This document shows positions 51,501-63,229 of a stretch of DNA of 64,000 nucleotides, one piece after another. The stretch is from NCBI GenBank assembly GCA_030386875.1, contig CM059563.1:34572139-34636138 (forward strand), written 5' to 3'. This DNA is from Morinoia aosen (lineage: Eukaryota; Arthropoda; Malacostraca; Amphipoda; Talitridae). Both the position numbers and the translations under genes were made by a program. Every line of letters begins with the position of its first letter. Within the stretch, counting starts at the first letter, position 1. The notes under the pieces were generated by a model. The model made no database searches, was not told where the DNA came from, and was given only the letters and a program-made list of their open reading frames with translations.

Positions 51501-51854
51501 CAACCTTGTGGAGTTTTATCAGGCGCTGCGATTGTCTCGTATGTTTTTGGTTTCAGTATGCATTTACGATAGACGAATCTGTGCATTATGCGAAATTGCT
51601 TAGATTAACGCCGAATCTTCAACTGCGTTAAAAATTTTCATGAATCCTACCGCATTGTCACTTGTCGTGTCATCAACGTTTTTAGAAGCTTGAACATATA
51701 CATATTTTTTGTTGGGGAGTACGAGAGGCATTCCACTTCCTTGGTATGGGATTGCCTTGTTAGAGGCCGTGTTAGCTTCTGGCGCTAGGACTGCAGTGCG
51801 AGGTCACGCTTCTTATCGATGGGACCACTGGACGCTTGATGTTTACCGCCCGCG

Positions 51855-52112
51855 TGTTGCGTCGTGTCCTACATTGTGTCCTGCGTCGTGTCCTACATTG
51901 TATCCTGCGTCGTGTCCTGCCGCCTGCGTCGTGTCCTACATTGTGTCCTGCGTCGTGTCCTGCATTGTGTCCTGCGTCGTGTCCTACAGTGTGTCCTGCG
52001 TCGTGTCCTACATTGTGTCCTGCGTCGTCTCCTATATTGTGTCCTGCGTCGTGTCCTACATTGTGTCCTGCGTCGTGTCCTACATTGTGTCCTGCGCTGT
52101 GTCCTAGGTTTT
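51855..52112 (+). repeat. 24-bp minisatellite, about 10 units
   Basis: Core CCTGCGTCGTGTCCTACAT, unit 24 bp (a multiple of 3, so several frames stay open on both strands). Variants include CTGCATTG and CTATATTG. The frames of 80-140 codons across it are artefacts. Confidence 0.95.
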
Positions 52113-52394
52113 GCACGTGTCTTGCCTGCGCTGTGCCCCACGCCTTGAGCTCTGTCATCCCTCTTGTCTACGATGTGTCGTACAACACGTATCGTCGTGT
52201 TGTTCAGAGTACCTCAACCATGACCGAGTGTAAAGACTGCATGCTGGTCATGATTCATGTTTGACACCTTGATACTTGAAGCCGTAGACCATGTTATGGG
52301 AGCAGGTGAAGAAAAAATTGGAATCGGTTGGATGCTCGAGCTCAAAAGTGAAATCACTTCAGAACCATTTGATGCTGTATTGCTCTTATCATTC

Positions 52395-52550
52395 AAGTCA
52401 ACATGTTCACTGCGATGGCTGAAACTGATGTTTAATATTCAAATCAAATTTAAAGTCAAACGTTCTTAGCAATTTTATGAATCCCAAACATTAACTGGGT
52501 CCATCATATAACATTAGTTTTAAAAGATTGTTAAAACTTCTTCAAACGAC
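52395..52550 (+). repeat. Dispersed duplicate, copy 2
   Basis: Partner of 50570-50720. The 24-bp minisatellite lies between the two copies and the 3-kb minisatellite starts about 100 bp after this one. Confidence 0.5.
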
Positions 52551-52649
52551 CCATCGATGAGTCGTATCGCAAGCAACGTGGTGAACTCTACAACAGGACT
52601 TATGTAGATGTTTTCCCAGTATTTAACATCACTTATGAAATCATTAAAG

Positions 52650-55632
52650 GTGAGAGAAGGTTGATGGCAGGTGACAGGTGAGAGAAGGTTGGTGGCAGGT
52701 GGCAGGTGAGAGAAGGTTGGTGGCAGGTGGTTGGTGAGAGAAGGTTGGTGGCAGGTGGCAGGTGAGAGAAGGTTGGTGGCAGGTGGCAGGTGAGAGAAGG
52801 TTGGTGGCAGGTGGCAGGTGAGAGAAGGTTGGTGGCAGGTGGCAGGTGAGAGAAGGTTGGTGGCAGGTGGCAGGTGAGAGAAGGTTGGTGGCAGGGGGTT
52901 GGTGAGAGAAGGTTGGTGGCAGGGGGTTGGTGAGAGAAGGTTGGTGGCAGGTGGCAGGTGAGAGAAGGTTGGTGGCAGGTGACAGGTGAGAGAAGGTTGG
53001 TGGCAGGTGGCAGGTGAGAGAAGGTTGGTGGCAGGTGGCAGGTGAGAGAAGGTTGGTGGCAGGTGGCAGGTGAGAGAAGGTTGGTGGCAGGTGGCAGAAG
53101 GTTGGTGGCAGGTGGCAGGTGAGAGAAGGTTGGTGGCAGGTGGCAGGTGAGAGAAGGTTGGTGGCAGGTGAGAGAAGGTTGGTGGCAGGTGGCAGGTGAG
53201 AGAAGGTTGGTGGCAGGTGGCAGGTGAGAGAAGGTTGGTGGCAGGTGGCAGGTGAGAGAATGTTGGTGGCAGGTAGTTGGTGAGAGAAGGTTGGTGGCAG
53301 GTGGCAGGTGAGAGAAGGTTGGTGGCAGGTGGCAGGTGAGAGAAGGTTGGTGGCAGGTGAGAGAAGGTTGGTGGCAGGTAGTTGGTGAGAGAAGGTTGGT
53401 GGCAGGTGGCAGGTGAGAGAAGGTTGGTGGCAGGTGGTTGGTGAGAGAAGGTTGGTGGCAGGTGGCAGGTGAGAGAAGGTTGGTGGCAGGTGGCAGGTGA
53501 GAGAAGGTTGGTGGTAGGTGACAGGTGAGAGAAGGTTGGTGGCAGGTGGCAGGTGAGAGAAGGTTGGTGGCAGGTGGCAGGTGAGAGAAGGTTGGTGGCA
53601 GGTAGTTGGTGAGAGAAGGTTGGTGGCAGGTGGCAGGTGAGAGAAGGTTGGTGGCAGGTGGCAGGTGAGAGAAGGTTGGTGGCAGGTGAGAGAAGGTTGG
53701 TGGCAGGTGGCAGGTGAGAGAAGGTTGGTGGCAGGTGGCAGGTGAGAGAATGTTGGTGGCAGGTAGTTGGTGAGAGAAGGTTGGTGGCAGGTGGCAGGTG
53801 AGAGAAGGTTGGTGGCAGGTGGCAGGTGAGAGAAGGTTGGTGGCAGGTGGCAGGTGAGAGAAGGTTGGTGGCAGGTAGTTGGTGAGAGAAGGTTGGTGGC
53901 AGGTAGTTGGTGAGAGAAGGTTGGTGGCAGGTGGCAGGTGAGAGAAGGTTGGTGGCAGGTGGCAGGTGAGAGAAGGTTGGTGGCAGGTGGTTGGTGAGAG
54001 AAGGTTGGTGGCAGGTGAGAAAAGGTTGGTGGCAGGTAGTTGGTGAGAGAAGGTTGGTGGCAGGTGACAGGTGGCAGGTGAGAGAAGGTTGGTGGCAGGT
54101 AGTTGGTGAGAGAAGGTTGGTGGCAGGTGGCAGGTGAGAGAAGGTTGGTGGCAGGTGGCAGGTGAGAGAAGGTTGGTGGCAGGTGAGAGAAGGTTGGTGG
54201 CAGGTGGTTGGTGAGAAAAGGTTGGTGGCAGGTGGTTGGTGAGAAAAGGTTGGTGGCAGGTGGCAGGTGAGAGAAAGTTGGTGGCAGGTGGTTGGTGAGA
54301 GAAGGTTGGTGGCAGGTGGCAAGTGGTTGGTGAGAGAAGGTTGGTGGCAGGTGGCAGGTGGCTGGTGAGAGAAGGTTGGTGGCAGGTAGTTGGTGAGAGA
54401 AGGTTGGTGGCAGGTGGCAGGTGAGAGAAGGTTGGTGGCAGGTGGCAGGTGAGAGAAGGTTGGTGGCAGGTGAGAGAAGGTTGGTGGCAGGTGGCAGGTG
54501 AGAGAAGGTTGGTGGCAGGTGGCAGGTGAGAGAATGTTGGTGGCAGGTAGTTGGTGAGAGAAGGTTGGTGGCAGGTGGCAGGTGAGAGAAGGTTGGTGGC
54601 AGGTGGCAGGTGAGAGAAGGTTGGTGGCAGGTGGCAGGTGAGAGAAGGTTGGTGGCAGGTAGTTGGTGAGAGAAGGTTGGTGGCAGGTGGCAGGTGAGAC
54701 AAGGTTGGTGGCAGGTGGCATGTGAGAGAAGCTTGGTGGCAGGTGGCAGGTGAGAGAAGGTTGGTGGCAGGTGGTTGGTGAGAGAAGGTTGGTGGCAGGT
54801 GAGAGAAGGTTGGTGGCAGGTAGTTGGTGAGAGAAGGTTGGTGGCAGGTGACAGGTGGCAGGGGAGAGAAGGTTGGTGGCAGGTAGTTGGTGAGAGAAGG
54901 TTGGTGGCAGGTGGCAGGTGAGAGAAGGTTGGTGGCAGGTGGTTGGTGAGAGAAGGTTGGTGGCAGGTGGCAGGTGAGAGAAGGTTGGTGGCAGGTGGTT
55001 GGTGAGAAAAGGTTGGTGGCAGGTGGCAGGTGAGAGAAAGTTGGTGGCAGGTAGTTGGTGAGAGAAAGTTGGTGGCAGGTAGTTGGTGAGAGAAGGTTGG
55101 TGGCAGGTAGTTGGTGAGAGAAGGTTGGTGGCAGGTGGTTGGTGAGAGAAGGTTGGTGGCAGGTGGCAAGTGGTTGGTGAGAGAAGGTTGGTGGCAGGTG
55201 GCAGGTGGCTGGTGAGAGAAGGTTGGTGGCAGGTGGTTGGTGAGAGAAGGTTGGTGGCAGGTGGTAGGTGAGAGAAGGTTGGTGGTAGGTGGCAGGTGAG
55301 AGAAGGTTGCTGGCAGGTGGCAGGTGAGAGAAGGTTGGTGGCAGGTGAGAGAAGGTTGGTGGCAGGTGGCAGGTGGCAGGTGAGAGAAGGTTGATGGCAG
55401 GTGGCAGTTGAGAAAAGGTTGGTGGCAGGTGAGAGAAGGTTGCTGGCAGGTGGCAGGTGAGAGAAGGTTGGTTGCAGGTGAGAGAAGGTTGATGGCAGGT
55501 GGCAGTTGACAAAAGGTTGGTGGCAGGTGAGAGAAGGTTGATGGGAGGTGGCAGGTGAGAAAAGGTTGGTGGCAGGTGAGAGAAGGTTGGTGACAGGTGG
55601 CAGGTGAGAGAATGTTGGTGGCAGGTGGCATG
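52650..55632 (+). repeat. 3-kb minisatellite built on 7-bp modules (21, 28 and longer units)
   Basis: Basic unit GAGAGAAGGTTGGTGGCAGG plus TGGCAGGT, i.e. 28 bp made of four heptamers (GAGAGAA, GGTTGGT, GGCAGGT, GGCAGGT). Units lacking one heptamer (21 bp) and units with AGTTGGT or GGTTGGT in the last slot are interspersed, and longer ones (35 bp or more) also occur. All steps are multiples of seven. Minus-strand frames of 700-1060 codons across it are repeat artefacts. The plus strand carries perfect 5' splice-site-like CAG/GTGAGA in most units. Confidence 0.97.
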
Positions 55633-55639
55633 TGGTCTC

Positions 55640-57570
55640 GAAGAATATACGACTGAAATTAAGCCGTTGCCATTCGAGGCGAGCAAAAAAACGCGACTTG
55701 TTTTCGAGTATAACTTGAAAGTTGGACGGCCAATGATTTGCCCAAGTTGTCTGGTCTGATAAAACAACTTTTTGAATGGAGTTGCAGTCGATAAATAATC
55801 TAAAAATTGAAACAACTTCAGCTTTGATACGGTGTTTTTCTTTAACTTGAGATTCTACTTAAAAATCTTCGTGTCTCAATTTTTTGGAATTCTTGTAGCT
55901 GTTTGTTGAAGAGTTCGAAAACTTAAAATCCTAAACGCATTGCCGCAACTGTGAAATTCTGAGTTTAGGCTTTGATTTGGGGCTCTATACCGTCTTCAGG
56001 GACAGTAATGCTGTTTTGGGGGAGGGTGGAATTCCAGAGGTTACACGGGGTTCTTAGACTCAGCTTACCAACTTTCGCTGGAAAAAATTTCAACGATAAC
56101 GTACCAGATGAAGTAAATTTCCAACTGAACACTAGTCCTGGCCACACACTCCGAGTATCGGGGATTCGGCTTGAAAAGAGTGAGTGTAATGGAGTAGCTT
56201 CCACAGTTTCCAAACTGTAACACATTCAAACATCTGCAGTCTTGTTCAGGGAAAAATGTGGAGGTGCATAAAAGTACCTCAAAATGAGAATTATACGTCA
56301 AAATTCATAGATTACTACAGAAAATCGAGCCAACTACCTGACCCAAGTTCGTTTCCAACATTCCAGAATGCATAAAGGCTGTTATTAGAACTAGAGGTGC
56401 TTCAAACCAATACTAATTTTCGATCAGATTTACTGAGTAAGCTTCGTACTTTCTGTTAAAGGATAGATTTTGTTGTAACGAATTTTTACACATTTGTATT
56501 ACCTGCACCAAAATTTTGTCAATGGTTGCAGGTGTATTGTATTAGGTGTGTGCCGGTCTGCAATTCGGTGGCTATCACTGATACTGCCACTTATAGTGAA
56601 TAGAAAAACACAGTGATTCTCTCGATCTTCCTATTCTGCTTCTCATACGACGAGAATGGGTTGAACTATTTGGACACTATCTTTTGCTTCGTTTGCTCTG
56701 AAAGCTGTTGACATGAATACTGACGAGCTGATACTTTGTGTACATAATATGACGGCGTGTACTTATTGGCCGGTTCTTTAGTATACTCTTTCTCTTTTTA
56801 GAGATGGTGCCATGTTTGGGCTGTTCCTCCTGTGTTCTCTCGTTTTCTCCTAGTAGACGGCTTTTATATTTCCAGCGCGTTTTTAGTGAAATTTGGCTCA
56901 GTGTGTAAGAACGGTTCTCTGTTCTCGGCTGGACCTCTAATGCACTCGGGCTCTCTGTTTGTGAACGGTTCTTTGTTTCGGGCTCGTTCTATGGTTTGTG
57001 TTACGGAGGCTGTAGCCTACTTATTTTTATGTTGTCATTTCGAACTCTTTTCCATGACGTTGGAGATGTGGAAGTTGTTAGGACATTGATGACTTCTTTT
57101 CTGAATGTTTTATTTTACTCCGTCATGGATGGGGTGAAGCGCCAAAATGGTGTTTAATAAGTAATGGAAAAAATTCATTCCGTAGATTTACAATTTAAGT
57201 GTAACCTACTTTAGTGTCTAGTTGACCAGGTTAACAAAATTTACACTTGTCTTAGTTCATTTACCCTAACCTAGAATACCTAAAATCTTATTTTTTCGAA
57301 AACTCGTACCCATTTTCTCTCATTGAGAACGTTTTCTGTAAAAAATTTTTTTACTTTTTCTCGAAGATTTATTTTGCTTACTGTTCTTATGAAGGCTCAG
57401 TTTTTTCTGTTACTCGTGAAGGCTGTTTAAATCGTAATGGTTGTAGAACGTTAAAGTGTAATAACTTGATATCATCCTCCGATTAATCTGTTCATAATTT
57501 TCTTCATTAGTTTTACTACAATAAGTTATCTTGATATTCAAATAGGATATCTTCCCTTGAGCGAGGCTGT
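55640..57570. other. No gene recognised
   Basis: Unique-looking AT-rich sequence. The best short frames (82 codons at 55972-56220 plus strand, 85 at 56832-57089) lack domains and overlap frames on the other strand. Confidence 0.3.
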
Positions 57571-57589
57571 GCCGTGTGTAAGAACCCGT

Positions 57590-57712
57590 GTAGTGAGTGC
57601 CGTGCCACACATCACTGCGGAACTGCCCGCCCGACGTTTGACGCAGGGCCGGGTGCAGGGGAGGGTGTGCGTCTTTGCCAACAGGGGCATCACGAACCTG
57701 CTTCTGGTGAAA
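57590..57712. other. GC-rich patch, possible exon
   Basis: A compact GC-rich stretch in AT-rich surroundings. A plus-strand frame reading GRVQGRVCVFANRGITNLLL ends in phase 0 at a GT, and the minus strand is also open. A phase-0 end would fit the phase-0 start of the exon at 60053, but no family resemblance links them. Undecided. Confidence 0.2.
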
Positions 57713-58679
57713 TTAGTGATCAGTTAATTACCAACGTTCATTCCATGCCAACCACTTATATATCTTGTCCTCTCGCGATCGGGAACATCTTAAATAACTT
57801 GAAAAATATTTTAATTGACACCATAAAACGGGCTGGAGAAATCTGTTCCTCTTACCGTTTTTACGAAATAATGCTCCGGAAAAACTTTCCCATGGCTGAT
57901 TATTCCGCCAATAATCTGTAATAAGTTCAATTTGATTTTTTATTTTGATGATCAGTGAAGTTTTATCAGAAAGCATTTAGCTTTAGTGTATTAAGAGTTA
58001 CATTGGTTTCAATATACATAATTTAGTTAGAACGTTATTTGCTTTGCACGGCATTTCTAAAAACCAAGCTATTATTTGCTCCATAGATTACCTTTGTTGG
58101 TGATTATTGTTAATGCGTACCATGTGAAAGACTGTCAAAATTTAGGAAAAATGCTTCGTTAAAACACTATTTTGTTCAACTATTTATTTAAATAGTTATG
58201 TGTATGTTAACTGAGGATTTTTACGCTAAGACATTTTCAAAATAATGTTGTACGGTTCGTCAGTTTATGTGTAAACGTAATTGAAAACGAACGTTTTCTA
58301 GCTTTTTTGCAATGAGTGTCATTTGACGTGTAATGTTCAGATGTCACGGATAAATTCGAAAACAGGACGACTGCAAATGTAGAGTAGACTTGAGTAATGT
58401 ATCTTACTCTAATTCAGTGAGGTAAATTAGACACTTCATGGAATGTGTCTATATGCTTGGACCTATGTTGAGATGTTAGACTGGTCTAGAGACAGCAATA
58501 TTTATTTCCGTAAAATTTATTGTTACGTAGGTTAAACGATAAAAAATGTCTTGCGTTAACGAAACATTTTGAAAGACATAACAGAGGAAACAAAATACAT
58601 GAGTGGGAAATGGAAGTATCGTTTCATTGACGACGCGATGATTGCGAGCGTATCAGACGCTGAGTGATGTAAACAAATT

Positions 58680-59215
58680 TAGACAACGTATGTGGGAATT
58701 TTAAGCAGTAGCTTGGAGGCAAAGCGAGACGAGGAGACTTCACGTGACCTGTGTAATTTGCGCCCAAGCGTCGCTACAACTGGCGAATGAAGCGCGGACG
58801 GAATTACATGTGGAGTTGCTATGGGGGCCGGTGGGGAGCAATGGTGTTCTGTGCACCCACGCGCTTGCTTCATTAGGTCCGCACTTCTGAGGTTACCTCA
58901 CGCTTATCTCAGACAGCCGAACGCATTTCATAATTCTGCCCCCGTCGCCTGAAGACCGGAGGCGTCAGTGGCTGATCTTATTTCTTTTGTAACTAGACCG
59001 AAAATTTTTTAGAATTTTGAAAAGTTAGGTTTCAATGTGTGATTTGGTGAGAGCGTCGGTGTTCGTGTAGTCCGGCGCGTGAAGGCCGCAGCAGGCGTGC
59101 CACTCCCCCGGCCGCGAGCTGGTGTGTCAGTCCGCCTCCCCTGGCGAGCTCTGCTGACCTCACTCTACGGCGGCCGTCCGCACACCAGTGTAGCGTTGCC
59201 GTTTTCAATCATCTG
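58680..59215. other. Two GC-rich islands, possible promoter region
   Basis: 58690-58900 and 59040-59210 are GC- and CpG-rich (for example GGCGGCCGTCCGCACACC) between AT-rich flanks, and lie 0.9-1.4 kb upstream of the plus-strand exon at 60053. No core promoter motif can be fixed and no frame is convincing. Confidence 0.25.
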
Positions 59216-59271
59216 CTTGCATAAAATTTATGGCTTTTGAAACGTATCACTTGAATCTTGATACAGTTTAG

Positions 59272-59632
59272 CCATCTCAGGGGGATACAACTATAGTCTC
59301 TATGGGAATTTGCACTCCCAGGGGGAAAATGTGTGAGGGCCCGAGCTGAGAGTTAGGTAGGCCTTCTTTTTATTGAAATAAAATGTTTTTTCTTATGTTA
59401 AGGACCACCTCTTTTCGGTTCACTGCTGCCCTGTTTTTCAGCACCTACTACTTTCTCCTTCAACTCTTATCTTGTTTCATAAACTTCTTTCTCAATGTAA
59501 TATTTCTATGCCTTTTTTGCATGGATTCCGCGTTCCCTTATCTCCGTACTTTATTGATGCCTTCCTCCTTATTCTCTTTTAAATGTTTTTTTTTTGCTGT
59601 TAGGGAAGCTTAAACTAACATCTAATCTATTC
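59272..59632 (+). repeat. R1 dispersed repeat
   Basis: Well preserved from CTCAGGGGGATACAAC through GTGAGGGCCCGAGCTGAGAG and GCATGGATTCCGCGTTCCC to an ACTAACATCTAATCTATTC tail. Confidence 0.75.
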
Positions 59633-60052
59633 ATACAGTTAAGTTCATTTTATGGATAAAACGACTACGTTCTTAGATTATTCTTCGCCGCTTCAAATTG
59701 TAAGTAGTACTAAATCTACACGAACACGTATCTAAACCTAGCTTGTGAACTTAAACGCGGTATTCTCGTGCTGATCAGCGCGGTTTGTTGGATGTGCATC
59801 TCCCGCTCATCACTGGCTTGCTAACTGCTGCTCGGTGGTGAAACGGTGTATTCGGCGAACTTCACTTTGCTAATTGATTTTTTTATCGTTATTAAAACTT
59901 GAAAATTTCGTGAGTATGAACTGACCGACAGCATTTGACGATTTTTTAAAGACTGAATCAGTAACAGAAGTATGGAATATTATGTTATACTTCAGGCAGT
60001 CCTGAGTGCTGGAGGTAATTAACGTGCTCTAACTTTGAATGTTTGCTTGCAG

Positions 60053-60144
60053 AATGGCGTGACGCACAAAGATGCATCAGAGAAGCAGAGCGTCGTTGTC
60101 CAGTGGCAACCGCCAGAGAACTACGCGGGAGACGTCGTGTTCAG
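60053..60144 (+). CDS. Exon of a Reeler-domain protein (partial gene)
   Basis: A 92-bp exon between an acceptor (GTTTGCTTGCAG) and a donor (TTCAG then GTGCGT), phase 0 at the start and two trailing bases at the end. It reads NGVTHKDASEKQSVVVQWQP and continues to an A-G-D-V-V-F-R end. This matches the middle of Reeler domains (N-x-V-T-H-x-[DN]-A-x-x-K-x-x-V-x-x-x-W-x-[AP]-P ... G-x-V-x-F-x-A), found in secreted insect defence proteins and in DOMON/cytochrome b561 ferric reductase-like membrane proteins. The flanking exons of the domain were not found within the window, so introns are long or the exons are too short to see. Assignment is from memory of the motif. The frame elsewhere closes quickly, supporting a genuine exon. 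Confidence 0.6.
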
Positions 60145-60228
60145 GTGCGTGAGCTGATGATGACGTCGCTCTCACCGCAGCGTGGCGCTTTCTCTGCAAT
60201 GTCTGCTTGCTTCTACATTGATGTACAG

Positions 60229-60242
60229 CAGCAGCAGCAGTA
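60229..60242 (+). repeat. (CAG)n microsatellite, 5 units
   Basis: Short trinucleotide run in the presumed intron after the Reeler-type exon. Confidence 0.8.
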
Positions 60243-60805
60243 GTTGGCAGTATTAGCAGTGATAGTTGATTTTTACTCTCAAGTTTTGACTTGGTGCTTC
60301 AGACTTGGGTTTCTTAATTTGCAGAATGCCTTTATGGTGCGATAAGCGTCTCGTCTATTGTTAGCCAGTCCTCACAATTTACATCATCTGTCTCTTGTTT
60401 AGTGGAAATAGTTAAAAATATCAAATTAGCGAGGTAGATGTGATTATATAGTGTCGCAAAAAAACCTTTTGCTGATCAAATAAGGTTTTCTTAGCAATCC
60501 GATGTGAATACATTTGCTTTAATTTGTTCCTATCTCTTTGGTGGGGACAGCAATATCGACTTTCTGTAGAAATTCGATGTATTAAAATTATCGTTGGTCA
60601 AAGCTTCAGAGAAATTCAGGTCGCGTAGATGCGCTAAGCTGATCTACTGCATAACGATATACACAAGGTAGCCGGAAAGTATTTCCTGCTGTACAGAAAG
60701 CACTCTCTTTTAATAGCTCATGTCTCTGTGCGAAGATAATCATTGTTTATCTCACTCAGTTACGAAATTTTCATCAATTTATTTGCGAAACAACTAGCTT
60801 GAGCC

Positions 60806-60893
60806 GAGGCCAACTCTTCTTCCTCAACTGAAGGAGAGGCTGACTCTTCTTCCGTGTTAACTGAAGGCGAGGCCAACTCTTCTTCCTTAACTG
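60806..60893 (+). repeat. Imperfect tandem repeat, about 30 bp, three units
   Basis: GAGGCCAACTCTTCTTCC, GAGGCTGACTCTTCTTCC and GAGGCCAACTCTTCTTCC, each followed by an AACTGAAGG-like linker. Non-coding context. Confidence 0.8.
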
Positions 60894-61249
60894 GCTAATG
60901 TTTGTGAGTGCTGTAGAAATCGATAATAGAAGGAAAGTGAGATCCCAACGACTGATATATTGTTAGTTAAACGCTCATTAGTAGTATTGTATTAGGATCG
61001 AAAAATAGGAAGGACCTTTTGTTTGGAGTAGGAGGCTGAGTATCTCTGGTCCTCTGCATAGATATGTGCTAAATGTGGATGTTCGCCTTGAATAATTTCG
61101 GATTTTTGCATCGAAGTGTTGGTGGCTGGACGTGCGACCGTTGAAATGTGGCGTTTAACCGTAAAAAATAGGCGTAAATTATGAAAAATGATTGAATGAA
61201 AAATTTAGATTGTTTTTGAACCCATGCGAAGTTTCAGAGAGTGTGCTAT

Positions 61250-61620
61250 TTCAGGGAGCCATAATTATCCTTTCTATGGCGATTACAAATATAGGATTTT
61301 TCCATTGGGAAAAATATTAGGTCCTGTGCTTAAGGTTCGGTAGGCTTTTTGCTGAAATGGAATAGGTCTTGCGCTTTGTTACGGACCATCTTTTTCGGGT
61401 TCATTGCTGTCCTGTTTTTCAACGTCATTTACTTTCGTCTTCAACTTCTATCTTGTTTCATAAACTTCTTAATTTGCTATTTTTAAGGGTAGGTAGCTTG
61501 CGTGAAAACATATTTTTCATAGATTTCTCGTTCTCCTTAACTACTTATTGGTGTCTTCGTCTTTCTTCTCATTTGGAACGCCTTTGTTGTGGTTAAGGAA
61601 GCTTGAACTAACTCGCCTAA
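61250..61620 (+). repeat. R1 dispersed repeat, diverged
   Basis: Recognised by TTACGGACCATCTTTTTCGG, CATTGCTGTCCTGTTTTTCA, TTGGTGTCTTCGTCTTTCTT and TTGGAACGCCTTTGTTG in R1 order. Confidence 0.6.
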
Positions 61621-61624
61621 TGAG

Positions 61625-63225
61625 ATCTAACTCAGAGCGTATACGAATGCATGTTCCTAATAGATGATTCGATTAATATTATTGGGAATAGAGCGAGCCT
61701 ATGTGACGTCCAGGTAATGAACAATCTGAGCTAAATCTGTAGTATTGGATTGCGTGAGACAAAGGGGAAGAACATTTATTAAAAAGTAGTCGTTTAGCAA
61801 AATGTTCCGAAATGAGAGTAGATAGTGTTGACTGATTGAACGCGGGTATTGACCTTTGAGATGTTCAGGCAGCCTTCGCTTGCCGGCGCTCATGTTGGGT
61901 GCGAAGGAGATACGACGCTAGTTGGGCGGAGAGGGGCAGTGAATGCGCACCCTAGTTTTAAGCCATCCCTAGATTAGAAGTACTCGTAGAACAGGTGTGA
62001 AATGGCAATATAAATTGAGGCCACCAATAAATGGTGCTACTCCCCTGTATTTCTTGCCAAATTCTCTTGTGCATCCTCGCCAATATCTGTGGCATGTTTG
62101 CTTTCCTGAAAGTATCAGTAATAGGGTATGATGTCATGATTTTTCTAGCCGAAAATAGATTTTCCGGTGTAACATTACGAAAATCTACTGCGCGTTAAAC
62201 GTAGTACAGATCGGAATTTTACTGAGTATTTTTTTAATTGTAATTAATTTTGGCTGTTAGTTAAGGTCTGGGAGTAACAAAATAATATATAAAGTGGGTC
62301 GTTGGCAACAAAAACAGTAGCGTTGAAGTACACATGTTGAGGAGGACAATAACTGAGAGTTGGGTTGTTCCCACAGTTTTGTGAGATGGAAATGCACCCG
62401 CTCAATGAGGATGATGGAAAGACTAGTACTGAGTAGCGTTTGTAGTTTGCTTGACGCAAATGGACGTGAAGGGAGGTTGTGGAGTACAGGTGCTGGAGTA
62501 GACGAGGCAAATTATGGCTGGGGAGAATTGCGCGAGAGCATTTGAAAAATTAAGCTATGAAATTGGGATTCAAGGGAACGAGTGTAGCAATTAGATCAAA
62601 GTTTCTTTGAGCAGGTCAAGTCAGAGAAGGAAAGAGCGACTGCATTTAGCTCATATAAGTCTAAGATGAGAGAATGTTAAGGGCAAGGGCTTCTGAGATT
62701 TAGACCCATTTGAAGCTAGTTTAGCCCCACGCAGCCTCGCGTCGACGGCGCCACGCTGGAACGGCCGGGGTGCTGCATTACAGTGTTGCGATAACTCGTA
62801 CGCCAAGGCCGCCCACCCTAAATTGTTGGCGCGTAAATTTGGGCTTTGGCTGAGAGCTTCACGGCCTGAGATCTTAAGTCGCAGGTCCTGCAAGTGAAGA
62901 TCAGGCGCAAAATCGCTGGGAGAATGATCACGGTGGGGCATTTTTCCATAACTGCTGGTAGTAAGTGCCAGGAAAAATATTTCAGAATTTGAAACTCAAG
63001 ATTTCCGGCAATCGATTACTAACTGCGTGATCAAATGTGCTTTGTGCAATCGTGTTTGCGTTATTGTGTCTTGCTGGTAGCTCAATATTAAGAAAAGAAA
63101 ATATTTAGCTGTTTTTATGTGACGAGTGTCATTAGATTAAACATATAAATCGGTCTGAAAGTATACTTCTGCAATGACGCCTCAGGTTGATTTGTAGAAC
63201 GTACACTCTAAATTTTCACCACTGG
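61625..63225. other. No gene recognised
   Basis: Frames of 60-96 codons exist (for example 61699-61893 minus strand, starting MSAGKRRLPEHLKG in a good start context, and 62651-62941 minus strand) but show no domain or paired splice sites. I would not annotate them. Confidence 0.3.
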
Positions 63226-63229
63226 TGAG

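Noticed and set aside
52520..55815. Minus-strand reading frames of 733, 995 and 1060 codons
   Set aside because: Pure translation of the heptamer-based minisatellite (Pro/Thr/His/Leu cycle). Multiple frames are open at once and flanking unique sequence adds only short tails.
61699..61893. 64-codon minus-strand frame starting MSAGKRRLPEHLKG in a good initiation context
   Set aside because: Only the first dozen codons look protein-like and the remainder is AT-rich random-looking sequence; a first-exon reading would need an unsupported weak donor.
62651..62941. 96-codon minus-strand frame
   Set aside because: No domain, no splice support and repeat-like composition at its GC-rich end; not separable from chance.
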